A stretch of 64,000 nucleotides of DNA from Lepraria neglecta. Its lineage: Eukaryota > Ascomycota > Lecanoromycetes > Lecanorales > Stereocaulaceae. Positions 13,201-25,400 of the stretch are shown piece after piece (position 1 is the first letter of the stretch; the number at the start of each line of letters is the position of its first letter). A model generated the notes under the pieces. It was given only the letters and a program-made list of their open reading frames with translations. It searched no databases and was not told the DNA's origin. The position numbers and the translations under genes were made by a program. The stretch covers positions 4,650,001 to 4,714,000 of the forward strand of contig CM065652.1 of the NCBI GenBank assembly GCA_033220425.1, written 5' to 3'.

Positions 13201-13388
13201 TTTTGAGCTGACTGCCATGTTATTGGCAGGATCGGCACCTCAAGCGCCTGGGCATTCGCTAAAAAAGAGAGGAAAGTGTATTTGGCTGCTGACGGATGAA
13301 TCCCCAATACATCGACTTGCGAAAAAGTTCGCTGCATCAGCAGAGAGAAGTCCGCTATCTGCGAAGCTGATTCGGTCAACATGGTCAA
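10224..13388 (-). CDS. Protein kinase-tetratricopeptide repeat protein, three exons
   Basis: Exons 13388-12824, 12766-12168 and 12122-10224 join in frame to 1020 residues (introns 57 and 45 bp, GT...AG; the first has a CTAAC branch site and its removal gives HSINIVHGDLKPENVL). The kinase domain spans roughly residues 70-350: a poor glycine loop, VFKCVK (beta-3 Lys), HGDLKPEN catalytic loop, TDFG and NAPE. The catalytic residues are present, so it should phosphorylate Ser/Thr. From about residue 490 run some ten 42-residue TPRs of kinesin-light-chain type (LGAEHPKTL...NLA..Y..QGR..EAE motifs), a protein-binding solenoid; the last 60 residues are basic and low-complexity. The protein is probably cytosolic, with no signal peptide or membrane segment. 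Base use is normal and there are no RIP stops, although it lies next to RIP-affected DNA. Kinase-TPR fusions occur in expanded fungal signalling/NLR-like families; the partner is unknown. Confidence 0.86.
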
Positions 13389-13608
13389 AGTACACTTTGC
13401 TGCGATAAGTCACTGCACTTAAAATGCACGCTGACGTATATTGTTCGATTTGCCAAGTGATCCAACAAGGGAAGAAATGGGAAAGAAGATTGTCAAGAGC
13501 ACAGACGTGATCGAAGCTTTATCGAAATAAATCGTTCAACTTGATTAATGGTTAGTGGGCAGCTATTTTAGCGCATGCTATACCGCATACGCTGTTAGTG
13601 CGGGTATC
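13389..13608. other. Upstream region of the kinase-TPR gene
   Basis: 220 bp between the start codon and the MITE-like element. No TATA box or other defined site could be assigned. Confidence 0.4.
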
Positions 13609-14548
13609 TATAGCCCCTTACATCTGCGAATTATATTTCTGCCTCGGGGGCGCCTTAGTCGCCCCCGTAGCTATGAGCGGGGGTTGCTAGAAAGCTAGCT
13701 CAGGAGCGCCTCTAGGGGCCACCGAGGCACCTCGAGGCAGTCACGAGGCAACAAGAGGTAGTCACGAGGCAACAAGAGGCAGTCACGAGGCAACAAGAGG
13801 CAGTCACGAGGCAACAAGAGGCAGTCACGAGGCAACAAGAGGCAGTCACGAGGCAACAAGAGGCAGTCACGAGGCAACAAGAGGCAGTCACGAGGCAACA
13901 AGAGGCAGTCACGAGGCAACAAGAGGCAGCCCCAAATCGATTCCGTTGGGCCCCAAATTTAGAGGCCACCTGTGCAAAGGTTATGCAATAAATCAGTCTG
14001 AATCAGGGCCCCGTAGGTGCCATATTGCGCGAGTTATTCGACTGCGCAGCGTTGAAATATTGATGTTTTGGGGCTGCGGGCGCTAGGAACGCGTCTAGAC
14101 ATCAACGAAGCTAAGGCCTTAGCAGCCCCCTAACGAGCGCCACAAACGTCAGCGCAATCAGCGCAAATGCTCAAGTCCACTGAATACGCATATCATAACG
14201 ACGACGGTACATGCTATAGAACCTGTATGGGCGTACTCCCCCGCGAGAACTTTGGCTGAATCGCCCGAATCTGAGTAGATGTTGGGGCTGTGACATGGCG
14301 CTGTTGGGGGGTGGAGTACCCGAGTGTCGCCGCCGATCATGCAACTTTACGGCTTTCGGGGTTAAGCTACTTGGCAGTTCGCCCCGAAGCTTGGCCCTTG
14401 GGAGCTGCCTTAGAGCTGCCTCTGCTGCCTTAGAGCAATACGTATTGCGCTGAGGCGGCGGGGGCGCCCCGGGGGCCCCTAGACGCTATCCGCGGAAGCT
14501 AACAGTTGCTAAGGCAGAAATAATTTGCAGATGTAATAGGGGCCTATA
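13609..14548. mobile_element. MITE-like DNA element with terminal inverted repeats
   Basis: Left end 13609-13644 and right end 14512-14548 are inverted copies (left TATAGCCCCTTACATCTGCG; right, reverse-complemented, TATAGGCCCCTATTACATCT), matching over about 36 bases with a few indels. A TA lies at each edge, as in Tc1/mariner-type integration, but the TIR itself begins TA, so the exact boundary is ambiguous. The interior is GC-rich, contains a minisatellite (13741-13929), a perfect CGGGGGCG...CGCCCCCG hairpin (13645-13667) and a 14-bp palindrome GCAATACGTATTGC (14435-14448). No transposase coding is visible, so it would be non-autonomous. It has no RIP stops and sits just upstream of the kinase-TPR gene. 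Confidence 0.6.
13741..13929. repeat. 21-bp minisatellite, nine copies
   Basis: Nine head-to-tail copies of TCACGAGGCAACAAGAGGCAG, with one base difference in the first copy. Because 21 is a multiple of three, long repetitive frames appear on the minus strand (LLPRDCL and CCLVTAS repeats); these are by-products of the array. Confidence 0.95.
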
Positions 14549-15115
14549 GGTACTTTCTTCCCTTTATCTTCTATTCTTCTATATCTTTAGTAAGAATAGC
14601 GATATCTAGCTTTCTAGGCGATTATTTTATCTAATCTATATTTATCGAAAATATCTATTTATCCTCTTAGTAATTAAACGAAATATATATATATAATATC
14701 TCTTAAACTATCTCGTCGCTCTCGTAATCTCTTAGGAAAGGTAAAAGATAATACTATCGATACTAGTAACCTTCCTTTTATTACCGTCGACGACGTAGTA
14801 GCTAGTAATATCTCTACTACCTCTACTAATAACGTCTCTACCGACGATATCTCTATCGACGAGTAATTTATATTATAGCGCGATCGTCTTCGACGTCTAT
14901 AAAAGGTAAAAAATCTATATAAGAAGGAGCTAGTTATTAGAACCTAAAAGTTCTAATAGAACTATCGAGAAGGATAAAGGACTTCGGATAGAATAGCTTA
15001 GGTTTATAATAATCGTAGTACTAGATACTTTAATAATCTTGATTATAAGTCGAATCGCCTTGGTTATATTAGTAATTATTTTAATTAGTACGATTATAGA
15101 GATCTTAGTATAGTT
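14549..15115. other. RIP-type TA-rich DNA, unidentified element remnant
   Basis: Very TA-rich, with stops in all frames. On the plus strand a broken frame around 14700-15110 (for example TVDDVVASNISTTSTNN, then RTSDRIAQVYNNRSTRYF with stops) suggests a former coding sequence, which I cannot assign. Confidence 0.4.
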
Positions 15116-15552
15116 TCCTATATATATATATATATAGTATTACTTACTATTTAGAGTATCGTACTTAACTTCCTATTTACTTATTTACTATATACGATAG
15201 ATCTCTTAAACTAGATACTAAATATATATTATCTAATTATATACTAGAGCCGCTTAGTATTACTAAAGTCTACTTTAATCTCTTATATCTATTATACCTC
15301 TATTTCTATTAAGAAATAATCTATATATAATAATAGTATATACGATTTGTAATACTTTAAATACTTTTAAGGATAAATACTATACTAAGAGACTCTAGGG
15401 TTACTACTCTAAGCTCTATAGAAGGAAGTAGATAATAAAGCCTAATCGGTAATAAAGGGCTCAATAAATATATTAAGATAGTCTAATCTAATTTATACTA
15501 TAGAGAAAGGGATAAGCCCGAAGAATAGCTATCTTAAATAGGTTTATACCTT
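15116..15552 (+). mobile_element. Partial gypsy 5' end: LTR 3' half plus leader
   Basis: 15116-15354 matches the R/U5 half of the gypsy LTR (ends GTAATA, where intact copies have GTAACA). 15355-15552 repeats the first 200 bases downstream of the LTR of the next element (15965 onward). Both are heavily RIP-mutated. It is a truncated duplicate in tandem with the element at 15590. Confidence 0.7.
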
Positions 15553-15589
15553 CTTATTATAAGCCGCAACCGTACTATATTGAACCTAT

Positions 15590-15964
15590 AGTTGTCGAAC
15601 TCTATCGAATAGCTTGGTATATTAAGCGATAATTACAATAAGCGTAGTACGATCAAAGCGATTATAGATAATAAGCGCAATGAGCGTAGTATAATCAAAG
15701 CGATTATAGAATACTTGGTAGGAATTTCCTATTACTATATATACGGAGTACTATTTACTATTAAAGTAGTATACTTAACTTACCTTTCGTATCTAAACTA
15801 TATATAATAGATCTTTTAGGCTAGATACTAAATATATATTATCTAATCTTATACTAGATCCGCTTAGTATTACTTAAAGTCTACTTTACTCTCTTATATA
15901 GATACTATCTCTATCTCTAGTAAGAATAATCTATATATAATACCGGTATATACGGTTTATAATA
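15590..15964 (+). repeat. 5' LTR of gypsy element (degenerate)
   Basis: It aligns with the 3' LTR at 21646 from the GCTTGGTATA segment to the GTTTATAATA end. The first 60-80 bases of U3 are missing or unrecognisable, so the start is approximate. Confidence 0.65.
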
Positions 15965-16825
15965 CTTTAAATACCCTTAAGGATAAGTACTATACTAAGA
16001 GACTCTAGGGCTATTACCCTAAGTTCCTCCTAAGGGAGTAGATAGTAACGCTCTACTATTAATAAAGGACTAAGTAAATATATTAAGATAGTCTAACCCA
16101 ATTTATACTATAGAGAAAGAGACAAGCTCGAGGGATAGTTATCTTAAATAAGTTTATACCTCGCGTTCTAGAGAGACCTTATCTCTATAGTACGATACCC
16201 TACCTTCGCTATTATCTATATATAAGAAAGAGTCTAGAAATACGTAGATCCGTTCCTAAAGAAGTATATAGAAGAATCTAAGAATAATAACTATATAGAA
16301 ATTAAACTCTAGATAGAAAGTATAAATATATTTAGGCTTAGAATCCGCCGTATATTTAGACTATCCAATAAGGTTAATATAGTAATATATATTATATAAT
16401 ATCTAAATTAGAAGAAGTTAGTATTAGAGTATTCAATTTAATTCTAATAATATATAGCAAAGACTAACTAGGACGATAATATATTAATAACTATATATTA
16501 ATAAGGCTTAAAAGATAACGTTAAAGACGAACTTATAAGGTTAGGTATTATTATTAATACTCTTAATAAACTAATCGAAGAGATAATTAAGATTAATAAT
16601 AAGCTATTTAAAAGGACTATAGAGAGAAGGTATAATAGAGGAGTCGATAGACTAGAACATTCGAGTTTTTCCGCTAAATCGAAGAACTATTACCTAGGCT
16701 ATAAAGAATACGACCCCTATAGACCTATATTAATAGAACTAGATACCTTCGAAAGGAAGGGTAGAAAGCCTTATAAAGATTTACCTCGGGGTAAGAAGTA
16801 GTATAGGGGCAAGAAAATACTTACG

Positions 16826-16867
16826 TATTATAGCTATAGCAAATCGGGCTACTTCGCTAGAGACTAC
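16826..16867 (+). other. Gag zinc knuckle with all ligands mutated to Tyr
   Basis: YYSYSKSGYFARDY in place of C-x2-C-x4-H-x4-C. The framework residues (S..S.K.G.FARD) are intact while the three Cys and the His are TAT/TAC codons, all explained by G-to-A or C-to-T transitions. Confidence 0.8.
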
Positions 16868-19800
16868 AAGTCAAAAAATATAGTATATCGACTATAGCTA
16901 AATATACTAGAGAAAGTATAAGACTAGGATAGTAATCTTAGCGCGAGCTTACTAATATAGAATAAAGTCTATAGTTCGAGAGATAATTTAGACCTAGAAG
17001 ACAAGGAGTTCTCCGACGATAGCTTTACTAACGAAGCTAATACTTAGATAGAAATACTATATATTAGGGATAGTAGTAATACTTAAGGGACGTAATCTAA
17101 ATAGGGTTAGAATAAGGAAGTATTAGACTAGGAATATATTAGTAAAGCCAAAGAACTACTAATAATACCCGAATCTAGACCTACTATATCCAAGGAGATA
17201 AAGGAATACTTAGAGGAAGAAAGACTACAAGAATTTTAGGATGATTTTAGAGTCGTAGACTACTATTATAACTACTACTACCCGAATTACAAGGAAGTAT
17301 ATTAGGGCTAATACTCGGAGAATAGTTATAACTACTATCGAGTAGAATATAGGAAAGTATTTAGATAAACAAAAATACTACCTTATAAGAACTACTAGTA
17401 CTATAAGTATACGGATAATAGTTATCTATAGTATTTAGTATAAAAAATATAAGTATATTTCTTCCTACAAAAGAATAATAAGGAAGATAAGTACTAATAG
17501 AATTAAATAACACATTTTATTAAAGAAATAGGATACTACTATCTATAACAATAGTATATATATCTATATAAGGAATATAAGAAATATATATTTAAGAAAT
17601 AACTTATAGAATTCCTTTCTATATAGGGAAAAGAGTAATCCCTTATAGTAGAGGTAGCTATAAGGAGATTAATATATTAACCCCTAAATAATATCTATAT
17701 TCCGCGCAATACGATATATATATAAAGATACTAGTAATTATTAACGGATAGCGGACCGTTATAATAATAGATTCTAGAGCTACTAGACTTAGTATAAATA
17801 ATAGAATTACTAACTCGGAAAAAAGTATAATAGTATAAACTTTAGATAGCCGATAGATTAATACTATCAATAGGAAAGGTAGACGAAGAAATACTTTCAT
17901 TACCTATTATAATTTAGCGCTACTATAAGGAAATTACCTTTAATATTATTAGAATAGCTATCTATTATATAACTTTAGGAATACCTTAGTTAAAGAAGTA
18001 TATCTAATAATCAATTAGGCTCGAAGAGTACTCAAGATTAATCAATCTAGATATATTACTAGTATTATATCTATATATTAATAGCGATTAATAATAGATA
18101 AGAAGTCGAACCGAAGACTAATCGAGGTATATATTACCTTAGCTTCGTATAAGGACGATACTAAAAGGTAGTCTAACTCTATAGTTACTAGTAGAGGTTA
18201 GCGGGATACTAAAGTAAGAGTTAAAAGAGGAACCGATATACTCTCCGTCCCTTAGAAGTATAGTAAATAGGTATATTATTCGAGAAAGAGACGAATATAG
18301 AAGTATTATCTAGGTACTAGCTATAGAATTATAAGATCAAACTCGAACCTAGTAAATAGCCAATATTTAGACCTATTTACGTATTATTAGAAAACGAACC
18401 TAAAGTACTCCGCGGGTATATCGACGAGAATCTCAAAAAGGGATTTATTTAGGAATCTAAATTACTAGTAGATTATCTAATTCTCTTTATACTAAAGAAA
18501 GATAGAATACTATAAATATATATTAACTATCAAATATTAAATAAGATTACTATTAAGAATAGGTATCCTTTACCTAATATCGGCGAGCTATAGGATTAGC
18601 TTAGAAAAGTAAAGATATTTACTAAACTAGACCTTAGAGGTATATATAATCTAATTTAAATAAAAGAAGGCGAAGAATAGAAAACTACCTTCCGAACAAG
18701 ATTTAGCTACTATTAGTATCTAGTAATACTATTTAGACTTACTAACGCACTAGTAACCTACTAAATACTTATTAATAACGTTGTATAAGTACATTTAGAT
18801 GGAATAATAATAGCGTACCTTAATAATATACTAATTTATTCTAAGAATAAGGAAGAATATATTATATATATAGGATATCCTTAGATATTTATTATAGACG
18901 CGACTCCTCCTTAATCTAGAAAAGTACGAATTCTATAAAGAATCGATAGAATTTCTAGGATTTATAGTTAGTATAAAAGGTATTAGTATAAGCCCGGAAA
19001 AGATTAAGGCTATAGCTAAATAGTCTATACTAAAGGACGTTAAGATAGTACAAAGCTTCTTAGGATTTACTAACTTTAATAGGAAGTTTATTAAGGGCTA
19101 CTCTAAGAAATTACTTCTACTAATAGATATTACTAAGAAGAATATTAGATTTATATAGAGATAAGACTAATAGAAAGTATTTAATATACTAAAGAAAGTA
19201 TATATAGATCCTCTAGTACTCTATATATTTTAACCTAATAAGCTAGCTTATATTAAAATAGATACCTTGGATCTTATATTAGAGTATATCTATATTAAAT
19301 AAAAGATAGAAAGTAGTACCTAGTTATCTACTATTTAAGGAAGATATTAGTAGTAGAATAGAACTACAATCTATATAATAAGGAGCTACTTATCGTAGTT
19401 TATATACTTTAGAATTAAAGACTATATATAGAAAGCTACCTAAATCTAACTATCTTTACGGACTATGAGAATCTTCTTAATTTTATAATAATAAAAGAGT
19501 TTTTTCAAAGATAGATTCGATAGTTAGAATTACTTAGTTAATATAAATTCAAGATAGTATATACCCTAGAGAAAGATAATAGACGAGCTAATACTTTAAA
19601 TAGATAATTAGACTATATAGAAGAAAAGAATATTATAGAATAATTAATCCTAAAGAAAGAAGCCGATAGATTATTAGTACTATACTAAGTATTAGCTATA
19701 ACTCTTTATATAATAGGATCTAATATAACTAATAGGATACTAAAGGCCTATAAAGATAATATATTCGTAATAACTCTAAGAAAGAATTAGCTAGATACTA

Positions 19801-21630
19801 TACTACTTAAATACTAAGAGAGGACTTATCTATCTAAATAATATACTAAAGAAGTAATTAGAGATTACTACAACAATCTATTATAAGGTTACCTAGGAGT
19901 TACTAAAACTATAGAACTTCTAGAAAGAGGATACGCGGCGTCTAAGCTTCGAATATACGTTAAATAATATATTAAGGAATATATATAATACTAATAGAAC
20001 AAATCTATACGATATACCAAATATAGATAAATATAATTTATACTAGTTCTAGAGTTACTATAGGATAACGTTATAATAGACTTTATAATTAAGTTACTAC
20101 CGTCTAAGGATCTAGCTACGTAGGATAACTTTAACTTAATTATAGTTATTATAGATAAACTAACGAAGTATACTATTATAGTACCTTTTAAGGAAATCTA
20201 CAAAGTAGATTAGCTAGTATTCGTACTATTAGATAGGCTAATTAGAGACTATAGTATACTAAAGTCAATTATATCAGATAGAGACAAGCTCTTTACTTCG
20301 AATTACTAGAAGATATTAATTAGAGTAATTAGAACGAAACTGCAAATATCAACGGTATACTATCTATAGATAGATAGATAGATAGAATATACCAATTAGA
20401 TAATAGAAGTATATCTTAGATATTATATTAACTAGAACTAAGATAACTAGATATCGCTACTTCTAATAGTATAACTAGTATATAATAACAAGATATTAGA
20501 CACGATAAAACTAATACTATTCTTTACTAACTACGAGAAGAATATAAATATATTTCTATAATCTAGAGATAGACCTAATATAGAAAAAGCCTTAGTAAAG
20601 ATAGAGGAGGTAAGGAATTTATATAAGGATATATAAAGATCTATTAAGAGCTTAAATAGTAAGTTAAAGGAATAAATTAATAAGAAGAGAAAGAATATTC
20701 TTTAGCTAAAAGAGGGCGATAAGGTATACCTCCTAATAAAGAATATAAGAATAATAAGACTAAATAAGAAACTAGATTATATTAAGGTTAGACTATTCTT
20801 AATTAAATAGATAAAAGGACCTATTAACTATAAACTTAAGCTTCTACCTAATACTAAGGTATATCTAGTATTCTATATCTTACTCTTAGAGCTATTAGAC
20901 TCTAGTATACTCTTATAGGAAATATTTTATTATAATATAAAAGAAGAAATAGAGTTTAAGGTTAAGAGGATTCTATACTAGATTAATTAGAAATATTTAG
21001 TTAAATAGAAAGGGTATAACGATACCGAAAATATCTAGAAATCTATTAAGAACCTTTAGAACTACTAGGACCTTCTATAAGAGTTCCGGGAATAGCCTAG
21101 AAGGAGGACCAATTAAACTTATTAGGAAAGTCGAATTATTTGGATAAGATATTGGATATTAGGTCGTTAGAAACCCTTAGAGAAGACTACTAGTCTTCCT
21201 CTAACTCCTTAATATTCTATATCTCTTAGTCCGCTATCTTTCGCTACTTATCTTTAGTATTTTTATACTATATCTAGAGATATATTAGTTTGGTTTACAA
21301 GCGTATAGACTCTTTTATAGAGCGTACTAACTCCTTACGTATAGTCTTTAGTTATATCTATATTTCCTTTTATTCTCTCTTAATATAATATATTTTAAGA
21401 GGCGACACTATAAGGTCGTACTTCCTTCTACTATCGACGCAATTAGAATATTAGTCGGATCCTATACCTATTAGATACTATTTACCGCTAGTAACGCATT
21501 AGGAATATAGTTATATTACGACCTCGGATAGCTCGCTAGCTAGCTCCGTTCGGCGGACGGTCGGTTTACTTGAGTATTTAGTATAGCGGGGTAATATAAA
21601 GGATAGATGGTTTCTCAAGACAAGAAATCT

Positions 21631-21645
21631 AGGAGAGGGAGCTAA
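21631..21645 (+). promoter_or_regulatory. Polypurine tract of plus-strand gypsy element
   Basis: AGGAGAGGGAGCTAA directly precedes the 3' LTR (TGTTACGATC at 21646). It is the expected primer site for plus-strand DNA synthesis. Confidence 0.75.
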
Positions 21646-22054
21646 TGTTACGATCAGGAAACATGATTAGAGATACGCTCAGGGAGCGTAGTACCTGTTA
21701 TAGTTCGAGTCGACGAATTAGTATCCGACTCGAATAGGACCCTGCAGGCTTGGTATACTAAGCGATAAGCGTAATAAGCGTAATAAGCGTAGTGATCAGT
21801 GCGATCAGTACGATCAAGAATGCTTGGCATGGATGTCGTATATCTATATATACGGAGCACTGCTTATAACTTGGAGTATCGTGCTTAACTTCCTTATCTT
21901 TTATACTCAGGTATATACGATAGATCTTCTAGGCACTAAATATATCTTAGTATATACTAGACCGGCCTAGTAAACCATTAGAAGCCTGCTTTACTCTCTT
22001 GTATATAGCTAGTACCTCTATCCCTATTAAGATAATATCTATATACGATATCGA
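21646..22054 (+). repeat. 3' LTR of plus-strand gypsy element (type A U3)
   Basis: Starts TGTTACGATCAGGAAACATG. The terminal GTACGGTTCGTAACA seen in intact copies is missing: it stops at ATATCGA, where the next element's LTR begins. Confidence 0.8.
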
Positions 22055-22474
22055 TGTTACGAACTATATTGCGTATTAACGGACGTATATAGATTAATTC
22101 TCAATAGGGATGGAGGTATAGCCAACAAGAGTATAAAGCAGGCTTCAAGTGATGCTAAGCGGGTCTGATATATAATCAGGTGATATATATTCAGTATCTA
22201 GCCTAAGAGATCTATCGTATATAGTAGTTACTAGATATAAACAGATAAAGTTAAGTACGATGCTCCAAGTGATAAGCAAGTACTCGTATATATAGCAATA
22301 GGAAATCCCGCCAAGCATCCTTTAATAGTATTACTCACGCTATAATCATTACAATCATTATTCTTAATAGCATTGCTCGTATTACGATTATTACGATCAT
22401 CGCTTAACTTGCCTGTCCTATCCGAAGTCCTATATCCTTCGCGACAGTCCTATCAGAACCCTCTAGTTCTAATA
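22055..22474 (-). repeat. 3' LTR (type B U3), minus-strand gypsy
   Basis: 420 bp, TGTTACGAAC... to ...GTTCTAATA. It pairs with 28225-28642 and contains the short GCGATCATT-like tandem motifs. Confidence 0.85.
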
Positions 22475-22490
22475 CTAGCTCCCCCTCCAG
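22475..22490 (-). promoter_or_regulatory. Polypurine tract of minus-strand gypsy element
   Basis: The minus strand reads CTGGAGGGGGAGCTAG next to the 3' LTR. Confidence 0.7.
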
Positions 22491-25400
22491 ATTTCTCGTC
22501 CCGAGAAACCATCCATCCTTTATACTACCTATCCGTACTAAACGATTATCTAACCCATCCATTCGTTTAAAAGAGCTGGCCAGTAAGCTTTTCGACTTCG
22601 TTATATAACCGTATTCCTAATACGTTACCAATAGCAAGCAGTACCTTATAGGCGCTGATTCCGATAGATATTCAAGTTATATTACTAGTAGTAGGAAGTG
22701 CGATCTTATAGTGTCGCCCCTTAAAATACGTCGTATTAAAAAGCGGCGCAACGAGTTACAAGAGGAAGTAACTAATATACTTACTAAGTTAGTACGCCTT
22801 TAAGCGTAGTTAAATTCTATTAAGAATAAGAAGAAGCGAATAGTAGACCGAGAGTTATAGAATATTAGGGAATTGGAGGAGGATCAATGCGTCGCTCCTA
22901 GTTCTTCTAATAATTTAATATTTAACGTCTCGTCTAAGCGGTTCGATCTCCCCGGCGGGATAGAAGTCCCTAAGAGCTTCGACTAGTCTTCTCTTATCTC
23001 TAATAGAACTCTTAGAGATATTCCCTATAGTTCCCCGCAAGGTTCCTAAGAGGTTCCTAGGTATTTTCCGTTTTATTATACCCTTTCTATTTAACTAGAT
23101 AGCACTAATTTCTTCTATCTAGGATCCTTTTAACCTCGTACTCTATTTCTTCCTTAACGTTATAATAAAACATTTCTTAGAGAGGTATATTAGAGTCTAC
23201 TAGCTCTAGAAGTAAGATATAGAATACCGGATATACTTTTGTGTTAGGTAGAAGTTAGAGTTTATAGTTAACCGGTCCTTTTATCCGTTTAATCAAGAAT
23301 AGTCCGATCTTAATATAATCTAGTTTCTTGCTTAGTCTCGTTATCCTTATATTTCTTATTAAGAGGTATACTTTATCCCCCTCTTTCAGCTGAGGAATGT
23401 TCTTTCTTTTCCTATTAACCTATTCCTTTAACTTAGTATTAGAGCTTTTAATAGACCTTTATATCTCTTTATATAAATTCTTTAGCTTATCTATCTTAAC
23501 TAAGGCTTTTTCTGTGTTAGGTCCTTCCCTAGGCTATAGAAATATATTTATATTCTTCCTATAGTTAGTAAAGAATAGAGTTAGACCCGTCGTATCTAAT
23601 CCTTTATTATTATACGCCAGTTATACTATTAGAAGTAGTAAAACCCAGTTATCCTATTTCTAGTTTATATAGTATCTTAGGTATACTTCTATTATCTAGT
23701 TTGCACGTTCTATTTATCTATTAGTTTATAGGTAATATACTATTAATATCCGAAGTTTAGTTCCAATTACTGCGATTAGCGTTTTCTAGTAGTTAGAAGT
23801 AAATAACTTATCTCTATCGGATATTATTAATTTCGGTATACTATAATCCCTTATTAGCTTATCGAGTAAAACGAAAGCTAGCTAATCTACTTTGTGGGTT
23901 TCCTTGAATAGTATTATAATCGTATACTTTATTAGTTTATCTATAATAACTATAATTAAGTTAAAGGTATCCTATATAGCTGGGTCCTTCGATAGTAGTA
24001 GCTTGACTACGAAGTCTATTATAATATCATCCTATAGTGATTCTAGTACGGGAGCAAACTATATTTGTCCGTACTTGGCGTATTATACCGCCTTATTCTG
24101 CTGGTACTAGATATATTCTTTAATATACTATTTAACGCGTGCGCGAGGCCTCGGCGCCATATATCCTCTTCCTAGGAGTTCTATTATCTTGGACACTCCT
24201 AGGTAACCTTATAATAGGTCGTTATAGTAATCCCTAATTACTTCTTCAACGTATATATTAGGCAAGTAGGTCTTATCCTGGTATTTAAGTAATACTGAAT
24301 CCTACTAATCCTTTCGTAGGTTTATTACAAATATATTATTATCGTAGGCCTTTACAATCCTGTTAGTTATATCAGGTCCTAATATACAAAGAGTCGCTAC
24401 TAATACCTGGTATAGTACCAGCGATCCGTCCGCTTCTTTCTTTAGGATTAGTTATTCTATAATATTCTTTTCTTCTATATAGTCCGATCGCCTACTAAGG
24501 GCATCTACTCGACCATTATCTTTTCCTAGGGTATAGGTTATCTTGAACTTATATTAACCTAATAGTTCTAACTATCGAACTTATCTTCTATTTAACTCTT
24601 TTATCGTTATAAAGTTAAGAAGATTCTTATAATCCGTAAAGATAGTTAAGTCTAAGCAGCTCTCTACGTATACTCGCTAGTTTTATAATATATATACTAC
24701 GGTAAATAGCTCCTTGTCGTATATATTATAGTTCTATTCTACTACTAATATCTTTCTCGAATAGTAGGTAACTAGGTACCATTTTTAGTCTTTCATTTAA
24801 TATAGGTATACTCGGATTATAAGATCTAATATATCTATTTCGATACGAGCTAGCTCGTTTATCTAAAAGGTACAGAGTACTAGTAGGTCCGTATATACTT
24901 TCTTCAATATATCGAATGATTCCTATTAGTCTTTTCCCTATATAAATCCGATATCTTTCTTTATAATATCTATTAGAGGTAGTACTTTCTTAGAGTAGCC
25001 CTTAATAAACTTCCTATTAAAGTTAGCAAAACCTAAAAAGCTTTATACTACTTTAATATCCTGTAGTATAGGCTATTTACCGATAGCCTTAATCTTTTCT
25101 AGGCTTATACTAATATCTTTCGTACTAACTACGAATCCTAGAAATTCTACCGCTTACCGATAAAATTCGTACTTCTCTAGTTTAAGGAGAAGTCTTACTT
25201 ATAACAGGCATTTAATAACGTCCTATATATACTTAATATATTCTTCCTTATTCTCAGAATAGATTAGTATATTATTAAGGTACGCTATCGCTATTCGATC
25301 TAAATATACTCGTATAATATTATTAACAAGTACTTAGTAGGTTACTAGTGCGTTGGTAAGTCCAAACGGTATTACCAGATACTCGTAGTAGCTATATCTC

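Larger units (their letters stand above)
15590..22054 (+). mobile_element. Ty3/gypsy chromovirus, LTR to LTR, RIP-degraded
   Basis: 5' LTR about 15590-15964 (start degenerate) and 3' LTR 21646-22054, with a polypurine tract (AGGAGAGGGAGCTAA) at 21631-21645. Plus-strand domains in gypsy order: gag with a ruined knuckle at 16826-16867 (YYSYSKSGYFARDY, all four ligands now Tyr), protease with DSRAT for DSGAT at 17770-17784, RT about 18340-18850 with YLNN for YLDD at 18816-18827, RNase H, integrase about 19850-20650 (SDRD motif kept), and a C-terminal chromodomain about 20985-21095 (YLVK*KGYNDTENI). Stops at former Gln/Trp codons occur throughout. Known chromoviruses use the chromodomain to target heterochromatin; this copy is dead. 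Confidence 0.92.

Noticed and set aside
13695-13969. Frames encoding repeated LLPRDCL and CCLVTAS
   Set aside because: By-product of the nine-copy 21-bp minisatellite, open in overlapping frames.
20366-20382. GATA microsatellite
   Set aside because: It lies inside the gypsy integrase, where the normal motif (HPQTDGQTERTNQ) has been turned into IDRQIEYTN by RIP. It is a mutation product rather than an independent repeat.
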